A stretch of 64,000 nucleotides of DNA from Hymenolepis diminuta. Taxonomy: Eukaryota; Platyhelminthes; Cestoda; Cyclophyllidea; Hymenolepididae. Location of the stretch: positions 1,400,979 to 1,464,978 of the forward strand of contig CAADRB010000032.1 of NCBI GenBank assembly GCA_900708905.1, read 5' to 3'. Of this stretch, positions 1-12,328 are shown piece after piece. The notes below the pieces were generated by a model. That model had not been told where the DNA came from and searched no databases. It worked only from the letters and a program-made list of their open reading frames with translations. Numbering within the stretch: position 1 is the stretch's first letter; each line of letters begins with the position of its first letter. The position numbers and the translations under genes were made by a program.

Positions 1-207
1 GAGTCTGTATAACAAAAACCTTTTTTAGAAAAAGAGGTAAACGTGATCGAGGTTTCAGTCATCATTATCAAGCCCTACCAAAGATGTCCTTCCCTCCTTG
101 CCAAATTATTTTTTCCCTTTATGCATATTATTCTTTCTTTCTAGTACCTTGAATGATATTTATTCTTATTGAATCAACGATTTTCTTAGTGTTTCTTTTT
201 ATTTTAG

Positions 208-3200
208 GTGTTGAAGCAGCTACGATCCCGGATACAGAACTAGTGATGGTCAATTGGACGAAGGGAGCCGACCATTTTCATGCAATTGAGTACTATATCA
301 TCGAAGCAAGAGTTCTAGATGGACCATGGAATGTCGTGGTGGGGCGTCTCAATGAATCAGCTCAAATTGAAATAGGTAAGTCTACTATCATTATAAAAAA
401 GCGCACTTGTGTTCCTTGGAGATGATTTTTAGAGCAAATTGGTCAAGGTTAAATAAAATTAATGAGAAACTGGGAACTACACGAGTAAAGCATGTATTGT
501 TTTATTACATGTATTACAATAAGGTGATAAAAGGTTAGCAGTGGTGGAATTAACCAATTAGCGGAACCGCTGTTTAGCGAACACATTTAAATAGTAATCA
601 ATAACCGTATTTTGGCATTGAGTGTATGCGGAGTGTTCACCAAACAAAAGGAGAAGTGATTTGGAAATAAATGGGGTTGAGAAAAAGGGAAAGATTTTCA
701 CTCCTATGTATAGCAAATCATTTTCGTTGAACCAGTAGTTAAAAGAATGATCTCTGGAACAAGAATTTCTTAATCTTAAAATGTTCTCGCCCTACCAACT
801 GAAATCCATTTTTGGTAAGGTATTGTCTTTGAATTGAGCTTACTTCGTATACCCATTCTAGGTATGCATACGAATCGTAGGACCACTACTATAGGAAATC
901 TCTACTCAAATATCCAGTATCAGTTGCGAGTTCGAGCAGTAAATGCAAAGGGAGTCGGAGAAGCTTCAAGTCCATCTCGGGGAATCATTACTCTGCCCAA
1001 AGCACCGATGAAAATGGTACAGAATGTTACTGGTGGGGGTGGTAAAGAAGTAAGTTACTCCAAACCCATTATTTCACTTAATGGGAATGAGTTTTCTCTC
1101 ATTCGAAATCATTTAAATCCACATTTTTAACTTTCATGACTCTCCTGACCTAAATGCTTGTTATTTCAGGGCACTCTTGTTGTAAAATGGGAGCCACTTT
1201 CCTACTTCGAACAGAACGGTGAAGGTTTCCACTACGTTTTGAAATGGCGTGTCTGGGGTGACCTTGAGTACACCACAGTTAGAGTCTACGACCCTACAAT
1301 AGTGACTGGCACTACTTGGGTTCAGTACACCGTCAGTCCGCCTGTTCTTCGGTACTACAAGCCGTATGAAGTTACGCTTCAGGCGGTCAATAATCAGGTA
1401 AGAATTAAAGAAATAGAAAACATAATTCTCTATATAAAATAAATATAAATAGGCTGGTCTTTCGAAATAATGACGGTAACTAAAGAGAGTAATTACCACA
1501 CGAATTTCAATGCTTATACTCAACGCCTCTCAATTTTCGTATTTTGTAAAATCGATGATACAATTTTCAATATGCAGGTCTGTCAAGTATTACGTCACGA
1601 GATCGATGTTCATCGATCCATATTCAGTGATTTGAATGGCCAAAGAGAGAGTAGCATGTCTCTCATAAGAGCGACTTTAAGATACCTTCGCTCTGACTAG
1701 TTCACTTACCGTTAACACCGCCCTTGGAAAGTTTATAAAGCCACAAAAAATACTTGAATCAGATAGTGATATTTACAAACGGTATCGGAGCAGGTATAAA
1801 AATAGTCTATTACCCAAAAATATAGTTTCGGTCTATTTTAAGGGACTAATCGCATAACATTTTCTTATGTGTCTAATTCAAGACGTCCATTATGTGAATA
1901 ACATCTCTTATCTCAATAGGGTGGCTGGATGTGGGCTCCTCAGAATGATCCTAGATTTCTATTTGCTATTCAGCATGGGTTTTGGTGGCAGTATCCTTCA
2001 ATGCTTATTGAAATTGCCTATGGACAATTAGGAAAAATGGCTAAGATTAAGTCATATGTATTTGGTGTAAGTGAGGTAAATGTCATGGAATCAGAAAAAT
2101 CTCTGCAACTATTCATTAGAGCTCCAAAATCATCGGATCGTCTACTTTTCCCAAGTTTCCATTTCAAGTTTATCCCAGGTACTAAAGAAAACTCTCGAAC
2201 AAAATTTTGTAAATTTTTATATCATGGCGAGAAAACCTGACATTGTAAAGGCCAAGCTTCAGAATCTAGTCCGTAGACTCCTAGATAATTTACCATAGAA
2301 ACCAGATATATTTTCAACTTTATGTTGTTTAGTATCATTGATTATCACTCAAAAATCTGATAGATATATAGCCACATAATTAAAGATTAATATCAACAAA
2401 ATTGATTAGAAATAACTCCTTCCTCAAACTGTGTATTGGCTGATCATATTATCCAGCCTTTTCCAATAAGTCATGAACAGACCATTAAAATAAAACAGTG
2501 TTTAAAGTTCTGAAATTGGAAATTCCATATTAGCAAAAAATGCTAGTAATTCAATAGGAAATAAAAGGAAATTATATTAAACTCTCGTTAGGAGTTATTT
2601 TTTTATGTAATTCTGATTAGATTTTTGTTGTTCCAACTAGATTTAGGTAAAGTAACCGATCATAATATCTCAACTTAATTTAGGGAGCCGGACCAGTCAC
2701 AGATCCTGTAGTAGTCATGTCGGCAGCTCGCCTCCCTGTAACAGCTCCTCGCAACCAGCAAGCAAACCAATACAACGGTAGTGCTCTCTACATAACATGG
2801 GAACCCCCGCTTCTAAGTGGTGAAGAGGGCCCGATCCTTGGATATCGTATCATCTATTGGCGACGCAATCTTGAATGCCTGGGCATCGAATCAGATATCG
2901 AAAGATTTGAGCAGGGTCAACGACGAACTTTATACGGTTCGAGTCTGACGTCTGGATTTATTATCGGTTTGGACCAGGATATCTACTACTGTGTGGCTGT
3001 CCAGGTACGCTTGACAGAAACCGATGCAATACTAACTTATTATAAGTAGTTGATATGGTCACTTTGCGATTTCAGGCGTTCAATACTGCCGGAGATGGAC
3101 CACCATCTGGCTTTGCTGAACAGACTACTTATAAACTTTGGCCCCAGAGTTTCCCAACAATGGTTCAGCTGAATAGCACAAACTATCCAAGAACAATAAG

Positions 3201-4658
3201 AGTCAGCTGGATTGGTGTTCAGACGACCTTGAACGAGGAAGCTATTTTAGGCTATCGTATTCGCTATTGGCTAGTGGGAGCCAATTACAAGGAGGCGCAT
3301 ACTGATGTTGATGTGCGTTTGAGAACTTATGGCTACGTGCAAAATCTGGAAGTCAATAAGAGGTACAATTTGAGAGTGTATGCGTATAGTCGAGCTGGTG
3401 TGGGAAAAATGTCTTCGCCGATTATGCAATTTCAAATGATTCCAAAGGATCAGTGTGTACCTGGTGCATCTTGGGGTAAGTATTTACTGATTTATGCTCA
3501 AAATAATTTAAAAGTTCCCTTTTTTAATTTAATGCCATTTAAAATCATGAAAATAGGGCGTTATGTTTTAACCTAGACTAACCAATTTGAAATTTTTGTT
3601 TGGATAGGAAATTGATTTAAATGGAACAAAATGAATGGAATGCTCACTCGAATGCGTTGAATAAACAAATCACTTATGAATGTTCAGTACAATACACGGC
3701 ATAATGGTTATTTTATTCGGAAAAACCAACAGGATCGGAATGAGGTTGTAGCTGTTTGAGTAAGAGCTGGCAACAATTGTGGAGCAGAGCACCAAGAGTT
3801 GATTAAAACTAAACGTATTCAAGGGAGTAAGAGGGAATTGAAATAAAGAGGATCGAAGGCAATTAGAAGGCAGCGCAAGAGTGATTGTCTGACAAGCGTG
3901 TCTGTGCATATGTATCGAAAAACGGTTTATATGAGTCACTTAGACGAAAACGCACATGAGGACGGTTATTGAAAAGTGGAATAGCATAAACAGAAGGAGT
4001 GGCTCCCGACATCGCTGTGAGGAAACTGAGTCCTTGCAACGCTCACTCAAGGGTCACTTAGTTAGCTTATTCCGATAAGTAAAATAAACCACTCGAGAAC
4101 ACACGATATTTATCCTCAGGAAGCTTGAGGTAGGTCAACCACTTCAGACACCACTGTGGGGCCGAGCTAATTAGGTCTCAGCGATTAGTGATAACATAGT
4201 TGAAAATTTCGGAAACGCGTAGGTATTCATCCTTCAATGTAATAGTAGAAAATGGATAATTACACGAACTCAGAAAATCCATTCCAGCATAATTCATCGA
4301 TCGCGCATTCAAATTTGCGAATATATAACAAAGAATTTGCAAGAGTTGACAACTTTTGGAGCTAATTTAACTTAATATTGGCTAGTAATGGTCCAGAAAA
4401 ACTTTATTTAATTCACCTAATCGGGGTGGCCTTCTTCTCACAATAAGTAACAATATACATTTTCTCTTGTAATATGAATGTTTTATTTGAAATCGACTAT
4501 GATCACTACAAGTAACACGTTTTTTATTATTTATTATCGTTTCAGAGGGTCCTGACATCCACTACAATTTGATCTGCTCGTCTTTGAGACTACAACGATC
4601 AACAATGGTCATTCTTTTTACCTTTGCCTTTCTTCTGTATGAACGACTCAATTACTAA
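208..4658 (+). CDS. Contactin-like cell adhesion protein, 3' part (four FN3 domains)
   Basis: Extracellular neural-type adhesion protein; the start lies left of the window. Exons read by eye: 208-375, 862-1049, 1170-1397, 2684-3004, 3076-3475, 4546-4658. All have AG/GT borders and phases that join without a stop. The product shows four consecutive fibronectin III modules, with typical core signatures (YQLRVRAVNAKGVGEASSPS in the first; GYRIIYW and GYRIRYW with AFNTAGDGPPSG and VYAYSRAGVGKMSSP in the later ones). Four FN3 domains followed by a short tail and a hydrophobic end is the layout of the contactins, which carry Ig domains in front (outside this window) and a GPI anchor. Neuroglian/L1 relatives would have a long cytoplasmic tail, which is absent. 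The exon at 4546 gives a tail of 37 residues with a hydrophobic patch (MVILFTFAFLLY) before stop TAA 4656-4658. The 1.3-kb intron 1398-2683 holds nothing recognised; intron 3476-4545 holds a partial LTR. The choice of last exon is uncertain (see 8319). Confidence 0.8.
3715..3965 (-). repeat. Partial LTR of the Ty3/gypsy family
   Basis: Read on the plus strand, the stretch from about 3745 (GCAACAATTGTGGAGCAGAG, ACCAAGAGTTGAT) to about 3965 matches the LTR at 15357-15832 with many substitutions. The part equivalent to the LTR 5' end is missing or too diverged. It lies in the last intron of the contactin-like gene. The ORF on the opposite strand here is an accident of the repeat. Confidence 0.55.
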
Positions 4659-4911
4659 TTTCTTGTCTATAATTTTATTTCATGAAGTACACTTGACCCT
4701 ATTTTGAGCCTGAAAAGGAGAGAGGGAGAGAGAGCGGCGCTTCTTGTCTCATTTCTTTTTGACTTTGTCCTGAAACAAAATCTGATGTAGGCAGTTGAAT
4801 TTTATTCTAATTAAGCCACGTTCCTCATGGAGCTTAAAGAATCATTTTATCAGCAAGAATTGCTTAATATTTCTTAAATTGCTTTGAAACTGCCTTAAAG
4901 AGGTGGGAATG

Positions 4912-4917
4912 AATAAA
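4912..4917 (+). terminator. Poly(A) signal after the 4546 terminal exon
   Basis: AATAAA lies about 255 bases after the stop at 4658. It is a plausible 3' end for the short form of the contactin-like transcript. The hexamer is frequent by chance in AT-rich DNA. Confidence 0.35.
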
Positions 4918-5487
4918 CGCTTAACGAATGCTTGATAACAAAATGCGAAAATTTTGTAAGAGTACCCGTGTAGAGTATATTTATATTTACAAATTTAGGA
5001 ATTGTAATTATAAGAATAACTAACAAAATGTCATTTCTTTTAAATATCATGAAATAAAAGTGTCATTTTCATCAAGGTCTTTTTAAGGATACGTCCTTTA
5101 TTTTACTAACAACCTAATATAACATGGTAAAGAATGCCAAAGATAAATACTCTGGATCCACTCGTGCTGTCTGATCTTCAAGTAAAGATTCTGTTCTGAA
5201 GACAAAGAAATTCATTTAATTCACAAAGTTAGGAGAAGTTAATTTTAAACTGTTCATGCTTCCATGCACTGCCGTTGGGAGGTAATACTTTGTTTATTTG
5301 TATATAATTTCACAGTTAAAATAGCTAAAATTTTTGTTAGTTGCAAATCCTAGCCATTACCGAGAGTCCAGAAGCTTCGATCTACCGTAGGAAGCATCGT
5401 CTAAATAAGTATTCATTGATGAAAGTGCGACAACGGCAGATAGTGTACTGGGCACTATAACATATTGAGAAATACGTATCAGAGATT

Positions 5488-5906
5488 TGTTGGTGTTAGG
5501 GTGACAACTAACGGCTGACCAGTTCTAGAGCAGAAGATCAAGAGCTGTTTGGCTAAAATGTATTGATCGAGCCACAATGAGGATTCAAGAGGGTAGGAGA
5601 GAGATAAGGAACAAAGGCGATGAGAGGGTAGCGTAGGAGCGGATGTATGACGAGCATGTTTCTGCCTGTCCCTGTGGCAATACAAGGACAGTTTATATGA
5701 ATTACTTGGCAAGGGCGCGTGTGAAATATGAGTTCAGATGTACTTTCAAATGAAACGGGAAGTTATAGAAAAAAAGAAGAATCAGATAGAGATTTGAGTC
5801 ATAGAGACATAAAGATATCATTTTGGCTTCGTGAACGAGAAACCGGAGCATTTTCATAGAGGATGCGAAAAAAGAGTAGTTTTGGGAATGCCTAGGTCGC
5901 CCTTCA
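5488..5906 (-). repeat. Solo LTR of the Ty3/gypsy family
   Basis: This block matches the LTR at 15357-15832 along its whole length. On the minus strand it begins TGAAGGGCGAC and ends ...CTAACACCAACA, giving the TG...CA ends of an LTR. No internal retroelement sequence adjoins it, so it looks like a solo LTR left by recombination. I could not identify a clear 5-bp target duplication. It lies between the two candidate terminal exons of the contactin-like gene. Confidence 0.6.
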
Positions 5907-5934
5907 GATCTCAGAGAGAGCACGTCTAGTCTTG

Positions 5935-6110
5935 ATCAAATTGTATTCATATTTTGTTAATTAAACTGATTAGATAGACAAATATATTACAAAATTAACG
6001 ATAGGGGGGAGTCAATCATACCCAAGTCACCTTGTCTCAAAGGGAGTTAATCAAATGGTCTGACACTGATTCAAGATACCACAGTTCGGATTGCTGGTAC
6101 ACCCAGAGTG
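5935..6110 (+). repeat. Dispersed repeat, family 2, copy 1
   Basis: The core (AGATAGACAAATAT, then GATAGGGGGGAGTCAATCAT, then TCAAAGGGAGTTAATCA and TCTGACACTGA) recurs in diverged form at 41535-41720 and 49800-49945. The nature of the element is unknown; no coding capacity is seen. It starts about 30 bases beyond a solo LTR. Confidence 0.45.
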
Positions 6111-8318
6111 ATTAATTAAAGGAATTCTAAAAAATTCCTCACATTCATGCCCATCCGTTCATTTGTGTAACTTTATATTTCCTATTTCGTGATGTTCATT
6201 GGGCCTTACAGTTGGTCTACTGGAGCAGTTAAGGAAACGCGACCTGAGATCTCATATACGCATTTCCAGTACACGACGAATTCTCCTTATAAGAATTCTG
6301 ATTAATGTTAAAAATGAGCAGCCATAAAACAATCTAATAGATGAACTTTGACCTCCTTCTCTTGAGCATGTTGACTTGTCAGAGGAACCGATTAAGCCTA
6401 TTTAGCACGATCCCACCTCCTTCATTCTCTCTTAGAAATGCACTCAAAATTACCACCTAAATACGTTCATCTAAAACTTGACCCAATCTTTACAAAGCAA
6501 TCTTTATTACTGTGTATTCAGTATTATTCATTTTTTATAAGCAATGCTATTTTAATAATAATTTATCTATCAATTTGATTTACATATTTTTATTAAACAC
6601 TGTAAAAACTAAACATTCTCAATAGAATCATTGCGCTCTAATTTATTTCTATGATTTCCCAACAGCAAATTTTGTAGTATTTCCGGCTTTGGTGACCACC
6701 TTGTCTGTTGTGTACTTGAATGGAGAATTTCAGCATTCAGTCAGGTCACGTATTTCCTATTTATAAACAGTCTTTACCCCCATCTCTGACGGTTTAATGA
6801 AGAGCTTGATGTGGCAGTCGAACTCTCTCTAAACCGTGGAGTTTTCCGTGGTTAAGTTTTGCCCAGCGTTTACCATTGTGATGTACGATGTGGAGAATTT
6901 ATAGCCTATGTCATGTTCAGTGATTCCGACCTTTGGGACAGGACTTTCACGATACGAATTGTATCTTGACTTCCACTGTTTCGGATTTCGACTGGCTACA
7001 TGAATCCAGTGACTTGTTACTCAGCATTTTATTAGCTCGATTATCAATCCCTTGATGTCCGCCAAATAATTCTTCATTGCCACCGAGATTACCAGGAGCA
7101 GGATTGAACTTGAGAGACAAGTGGAATCGTGGGCGTTGGCTCTTGGCTTCAAAATGTTTAGAAACTTCGTTGGGAAAGATTTTTAAGTCTCTCATACCGA
7201 GGCTTTGATAATATTATTTCGATGAAATTTGTGTAAGCATTTCAAGACAGTAGATGTTAATTCAAAGTCAAACGTGAAGATCATGACGAAACTCGTGGTT
7301 CAGAAGGCAATAATCAAACCCGTGTCTGGCTGATTAGTGTCTAGTGACGGTCATTTTAATGTAAATATCCGGCAATATGTCCCAATATAAAATTCTCCTA
7401 ATTAAGGAGAAACCCTCTGCTCATCTGTAAAGATTATTGGATTAGTTTAATTTCAAGACTACTTTCAGCAAAATTTAGAGAAGCTAACTTTAAAATCCAA
7501 GAACCTTCCCTGTAAACTCTTCCCTTTAATTTTGAAATTTTATTTTTGACTGAGATTAGACCCCAAGCTTCCCGTTAGATAGGTTTGAATTTGTCCACAA
7601 TGAAGAAAAATTAAGTACAATTTTAAATTATCAAAAACGACGGACTATAAGCGTAGCGGTAAACCAAAGTTCAAGGACTGAAGGTCACCTATTTCACATG
7701 CTAATTAGATTCGTTTTAAGTCGCTTGGGTTGGACATGATTGATTGTTACTATGGTTTTAAATATTTACAGATGCCCGCTCATCATTCGGCAGAGATGGG
7801 ATACTATCAGGCCCTTTTCGCCATACACGCATTATTAATGGCTGCAATACTAAGACTCATTAATGACATTTGGAAAGCACCCTATCTCAACTGACCGGAG
7901 AATATTTTGCTCAAATTTTTGATATTAGATAATCATTAGAGAGGTTCCATAATTCATTTCCATTTCCAGTACGAATACTTGCTGTATTGCTAAAAGCTTA
8001 TTTGCTGTAACCATAATTTTGGTCCCTCCTAGATATTGCTAAGCTAAATTCGACTCAGATCAATTAAAAATAGAAAAAAGAAGGATAATCCCTCTAAGAC
8101 GCCTGATTAATTTAAAGAAGATTATATGTTGCTCAGGGAGAGCGATTTAAATAAGTATTTATTAAAAAAACATCTCGTTAATAACGCAATATAGAATGAA
8201 AGGGCATAAACATATACAAAAGTATGAAGGATAGGAAGATGGACGCAGAAGCAATATAAGGTACAAAAGTGAGAGGAAGCAATCATTTTGCCTTAATGAC
8301 TACTATCCTCTCCTCTAG
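6111..8318. other. Probable last intron or intergenic DNA
   Basis: No supported gene. Two acceptor-like sites are worth noting: 6666 (after TTTCCCAACAG, in the phase required by the contactin exon at 3475, opening 33 hydrophobic-rich codons to 6766) and 7772 (after ATTTACAG, opening 40 codons in another phase). Both could be chance in AT-rich sequence. The minus-strand ORF 6947-7195 resembles nothing I know. Confidence 0.4.
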
Positions 8319-8410
8319 CATGGAACGTGAAGATATCTCGACTTGCTGGCTTCCTATTCGCCATTGTTATTCCATGTCTACTTCTTCTATACCAGCTGAA
8401 GAGATATTAG
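8319..8410 (+). CDS. Alternative terminal exon of the contactin-like gene (candidate)
   Basis: A strong acceptor (TATCCTCTCCTCTAG) precedes 8319. The exon is in the phase needed after the G at 3475 and adds a residue spanning the junction plus 29 more, ending in TAG 8408-8410. The tail is basic/polar (WNVKISR), then a strong hydrophobic run (LAGFLFAIVIPCLLLLY), then QLKRY. After the preceding VPGASWG, whose small residues could be a GPI omega site, this resembles a GPI-anchor signal or a single membrane anchor, and it is a better anchor than the exon at 4546. ATTAAA at 8461-8466 could serve polyadenylation. The exon is short and no transcript evidence is available, so chance remains possible. 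Whether it replaces the 4546 exon or is the only real end cannot be decided from sequence. Confidence 0.45.
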
Positions 8411-8460
8411 CTTAGTCTACTTCCATTTCTGCAGTACCAACTAAAACCTTAGTGTTATTT

Positions 8461-8466
8461 ATTAAA
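8461..8466 (+). terminator. Poly(A) signal variant after the 8319 exon
   Basis: ATTAAA, the commonest natural variant of AATAAA, lies 51 bases after the stop at 8410, a normal distance for a compact 3' UTR. Confidence 0.35.
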
Positions 8467-8577
8467 AGTTCATTACAATTACTGTACATTGAAGTATAAC
8501 AGATACTGAACTGTTCTAAACGTCCAAGTGTGGTATTCTGAGATGTACTTGTTTAGCCTGTATTTTTAGTGTTATAA

Positions 8578-8715
8578 CGTTAGGTCTGCCGGGGCTACAT
8601 GGATCGAAGAGATGGAATAAGTCAAGTCATTCATGTCGCCAGATCAGTCCGGAGGTGCCGGGCAGGCTACCCCAATTTATTGATAAGTAAATTAGGTTTA
8701 TATACAAAACGATTA
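8578..8715 (+). repeat. Dispersed repeat, family 4, copy 1
   Basis: It starts TAACGTTAGGTCTGCCGGGG and continues with GATGGAATAAGTCAAGTCA, a GGAGGTGCC core, TTGATAAGTAAATTAGG and TATACAAAACG. The same order of blocks is found at 18920-19135 and 19262-19590, and the front half at 12329. It is probably a short non-autonomous element; no ORF. Confidence 0.5.
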
Positions 8716-9315
8716 AAAATCTTCGTACAGAAAAGAAGGCATTTATTGTAGTTTTCTACTCAAAAGCTTACCAAATAGGTTCGACAAAATTTATCAAATT
8801 TCAACAAATTAACGATGATTTTAAAAATGCTGAAACATCAATCACTACTCGATAATTAGAAAAATATCTGCTCTTCAAGGCCAGAAATTCGAATTAAAAT
8901 CTCCTCTTCCCAATAGGTGAAATAAATACGGACACTTCCTCATGTCCAACTCTTATCACTGATACGAACTTAAGCTTATTTTTTATCAGAATTACCAATA
9001 ATTTATTTTGATATTTGACTCTTATGTTAATGTAGTCATTATCGGAAGAAGCCACCATTTACAAAATCAACTTCTTTGCTCATTTCTAATCAGAATTTGC
9101 ATGCATTTGCCGATCAGCTACATATTTTATATCTTCCACTAATAAAATTAATATGCTGTTGAAAAAATAAATAAAGGTAATCGATTACTGATTTAAAACA
9201 TGGATTCTGGTGCATATTTTTCAATCGTAACATTTATAACCGCACAGATATTTGAATATTGGCAAATACTGCTTGTTATGAATATCATGAAATTATTAAT
9301 TTTGCTTATGAAAGG
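8716..9315. other. Intergenic, no feature seen
   Basis: AT-rich stretch between the converging 3' ends of the contactin-like gene (plus) and the STI1-domain gene (minus). I see no exon, RNA or repeat here. Confidence 0.5.
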
Positions 9316-9321
9316 TTTATT
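9316..9321 (-). terminator. Poly(A) signal of the STI1-domain gene
   Basis: TTTATT on the plus strand reads AATAAA on the minus strand, 25 bases past the stop codon at 9346-9348. The close spacing supports 9346 as the true end of the coding region. Confidence 0.5.
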
Positions 9322-9345
9322 TTGCCTGTTGCACGCAATAAACCA

Positions 9346-10754
9346 TTACCGAAACGCTAAAACTCCTTTTTGAACAAGAAGACGGATCTTTTCTATGACA
9401 TCTTTGGAAGCTTGTGCTGCTAATCTAAAAAATGGAAGTAAAATAAGTTGCATACAGGGAAATATCTTATGTATTAAGGAACTGTTATGTCTCAACATAC
9501 TGATGACCCTTTTCTGGATTGTCACGAAGAGTCTCAATGATCATATGAACTTCTTCATCCTGTAATGCACTTCGGATATTTTCATCAGCCAAAAGGCTAT
9601 TAACCTTTTCCTCCTCTGGGCTCGGCACTTCTTCAATCAAGGGCTTCCTGGTCTGAATTGAAGTCTCTGAGCTTTCTCCATGTTCCTGGCTTACTGACAG
9701 CCTTTCAAAATGTTCGGCTGAATTAGGTACGTAAATATTGTGGCATAATTGTTACTCAATATGCATATTTATGGTTATCTTTTAGTCCATGACACATATA
9801 ACCAGATAGTAATTTTAATTTTTTAATGGGATCTATTTGGAATTCGAATTTCAGGATATCATCTCAACCGCATTTTTATGTGAACATTTTTAAATTCATC
9901 CTGATTAACTAAAAGGCATTTAAATTTCCATTCCCAAAAAGCCATTGGGCTTGAAGTAAGATGAATTCTAATTTGACAATTTTATCAAATTAGGATGAGT
10001 ATAATAATAATATGTCAGTTACTTATGTTTTCTAATATCTACGCATAATAGTTAAGATCAAATTAGAAGTAAAGACTAAATCAATATATTAAATAAAGAC
10101 TAAATTTAAGACATCATTTTACTTGTGGTACTGTAAGATACCCCATAGCCCTTTTTTTATCAAATATAAATTAGCTACTGAGTATGAAGTAATCGAAAAA
10201 AAGCAATTTAAGGAACGCCGAAAATTACCTAAAATTCCTGAAATTTTCTGAATAACCATCTTATCTTTGGTATTCTTGGACGTAATCAACTCCATGAGGT
10301 TAGTCTTAATATTATTTAGTAGTGACATCTTTTCTGGGTTTTGCAGCCAAGCGGAGATTTCGGGATCAGATGATACTTGGGAGAGCAATTCATCCGTGAT
10401 CCATTCTGAAAGTAAATGTGATTAACTATGATGCTCGAATGGTAACAATAATGCTCTCTCTTTTTGTGACTTACGAGTATAATTACCGTTATTTGAGGTT
10501 AGATTTTCAGTAGCTTTAGCAGTAGGAGATGCAGCATGACTTGAGTTTTTCTGTTTCATATATGAATTTTTAATGGCTTTACTGAATAAATGTTGCGTTT
10601 CCTTACTCAACTACGAAATTAAATAACGCATATTTTGTACTTGGTTATTGGATTTTGTTTTAATAAATGTTTTATTCTCCATTGCATTTGTATTTCCATC
10701 AGAAGTATTGATATTTCGTTCATCGAAGCAGTCTTCTAACTCCGGTATTTCACT
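9346..10754 (-). CDS. STI1/HOP-type domain protein, 3' exons (5' end not found)
   Basis: Five minus-strand exons join in phase: 10754-10641, 10610-10475, 10405-10229, 9717-9501, 9424-9346 (stop TAA 9346-9348). The first two code a low-complexity polar region. The third has an STI1-like stretch with DPEISAWLQNPEKMSLLNNI. The last two give SLLADENIRSALQDEEVH, LRDNPEKG and the very C-terminus VIEKIRLLVQKGVLAFR. This pattern (paired DP-type helices, then a K-I-x-x-L-x-x-x-G end) is that of the STI1/DP domains which end the HSP70/HSP90 co-chaperone HOP (human STIP1 ends in a similar way) and, more loosely, HIP. No TPR motif is visible in the exons found, so full orthology to STIP1 is not claimed; the 5' exons must lie upstream but I could not recognise them. 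The function is therefore inferred as chaperone binding only. Small introns (30 to about 510 bases). Confidence 0.65.
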
Positions 10755-10926
10755 CTAAAAATATTTATCGTTATATTGCTATGAACGCATTACTGATTCC
10801 ATAATTGAAAATGTGAAGGTCATTGAAAATATTGATGCAGATTTAGTAAATAATTGTACTGAAAATTGTGTAGGAAGCCCCTAATTTTATTGCGCCAGTA
10901 ATTTTATAAAATATTACCACTTATAT

Positions 10927-10968
<42 letters not shown>

Positions 10969-12328
10969 GAAAATTGATGCAAATGTATAGTTCGAAAGAG
11001 TAAACATGAAATCACCTTGCGTTCAACGAATAAATGCAAGAAACCGGATTTAATAATTTCACTCGAGTAATGATTATAAGAGAATAATAACCATCTCAAT
11101 CTTTTTTATTCTTCTGGCCTTCAGACTGCAATATTTGCAAAATTAAACCATTTGTCTTAATAATATGAGGATTATTGATGGCTCGTTCGTTTGTGTTATT
11201 TTTTATTCATAAATTGTATTAATATAGATCTTAAGATGAGAAATATTTTTTGCTGATTAATACAAGATATATTATAAAATATGGAGGATCACATAAAAAT
11301 AAAGGATTTTACAGCATTTTATTCATTTTCTTACAATTCTCATTGCCTCAGAATCGTCTGTTTATCAAAGTTTACCATAAGTTTTAAAAAGATTTAATAT
11401 ATTTGCCAATAACATGAATTCGTGCGAGCATAACTTTGACTTCAACCTTTCACATTTTACTCGTTTAAGTTTGCCTTTATCTAGCTTGCATTCTCCAAAG
11501 TAATCTGAAGATGATTAACTAATGCATTGAAGCCCTGTTGCTGACGGCATATTACTCCTATAATCAGTTGAAATGGCAATAGGTTTGCTGAAAGGTGTAA
11601 AATAATATCGAGCTCTTCTAACAATAGTTCAAAAAATGGATCTTATAAGAATTTCACCCTACACTTTCTATTCAATGATCGCGACATTGGATCTTTTTCT
11701 GTCGCAACAATTGAGATACACCCATTTTCATTCACAATGAGCCACGCTGTTTCTATTTATCTTTCTTGTCATTCCTTTAGAGTTGCTCATTCATAACGTT
11801 TCTCTACTTGAATCTGCAACATCAATCGTGTGATTGCGATTAGATAGGACCGCCCACTTTTCGCAAAAATTTTTGACAAGAAGATCAGAAAATGAGCGAT
11901 ACTTAACTCTCGATTTCGCGTTAAGCTACAAACTACCGTTAATCTCTCCCTCTTTATCCTGCAAAATTTTTTCCCAACATTCTTTCAAAAATACACTTTT
12001 CACTCCCTGCAACCAGGAATTGTGTCTTCTCCTGATGCTTACTTTTTTAAATAATGCACCTATATGTAAGTCAAGGATGCAATATTCGCAACAGATAAAC
12101 TACAATCGTGTTTATGAAGGTAATCAGAATAAATATCTTCTTCATTGAAATCTTAATCTAAATACCTTTTTTCATCAAAGCCTCTTTAAAATGAAATTTT
12201 CAATTTTATTTTCTCACAAAGACAATTTTTTAACATACTTTCCCATATTTATATGCTGTTTCCTCGTTTAATACTGACTTCAGCTTACTTATTCTGGATT
12301 TAGAAGAAAAAGAAAATGTACTAACTTT
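10755..12328. other. Upstream region of the STI1-domain gene, no exon recognised
   Basis: This stretch should contain or precede the 5' exons of the minus-strand gene. Apart from the dinucleotide repeat at 10927-10968 I see nothing convincing; the plus-strand ORF 11834-12148 has no recognisable domain. Confidence 0.4.
10927..10968. repeat. Microsatellite (CA)n(TA)n
   Basis: Nine CA units run directly into about twelve TA units. A compound dinucleotide repeat, seen directly in the sequence and likely polymorphic. Confidence 0.9.

Noticed and set aside
1161..1523. Minus-strand ORF of 120 codons
   Set aside because: Antisense shadow of a contactin-like FN3 exon.
6947..7195. Minus-strand ORF of 82 codons
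   Set aside because: No known motif and no splice or poly(A) context.
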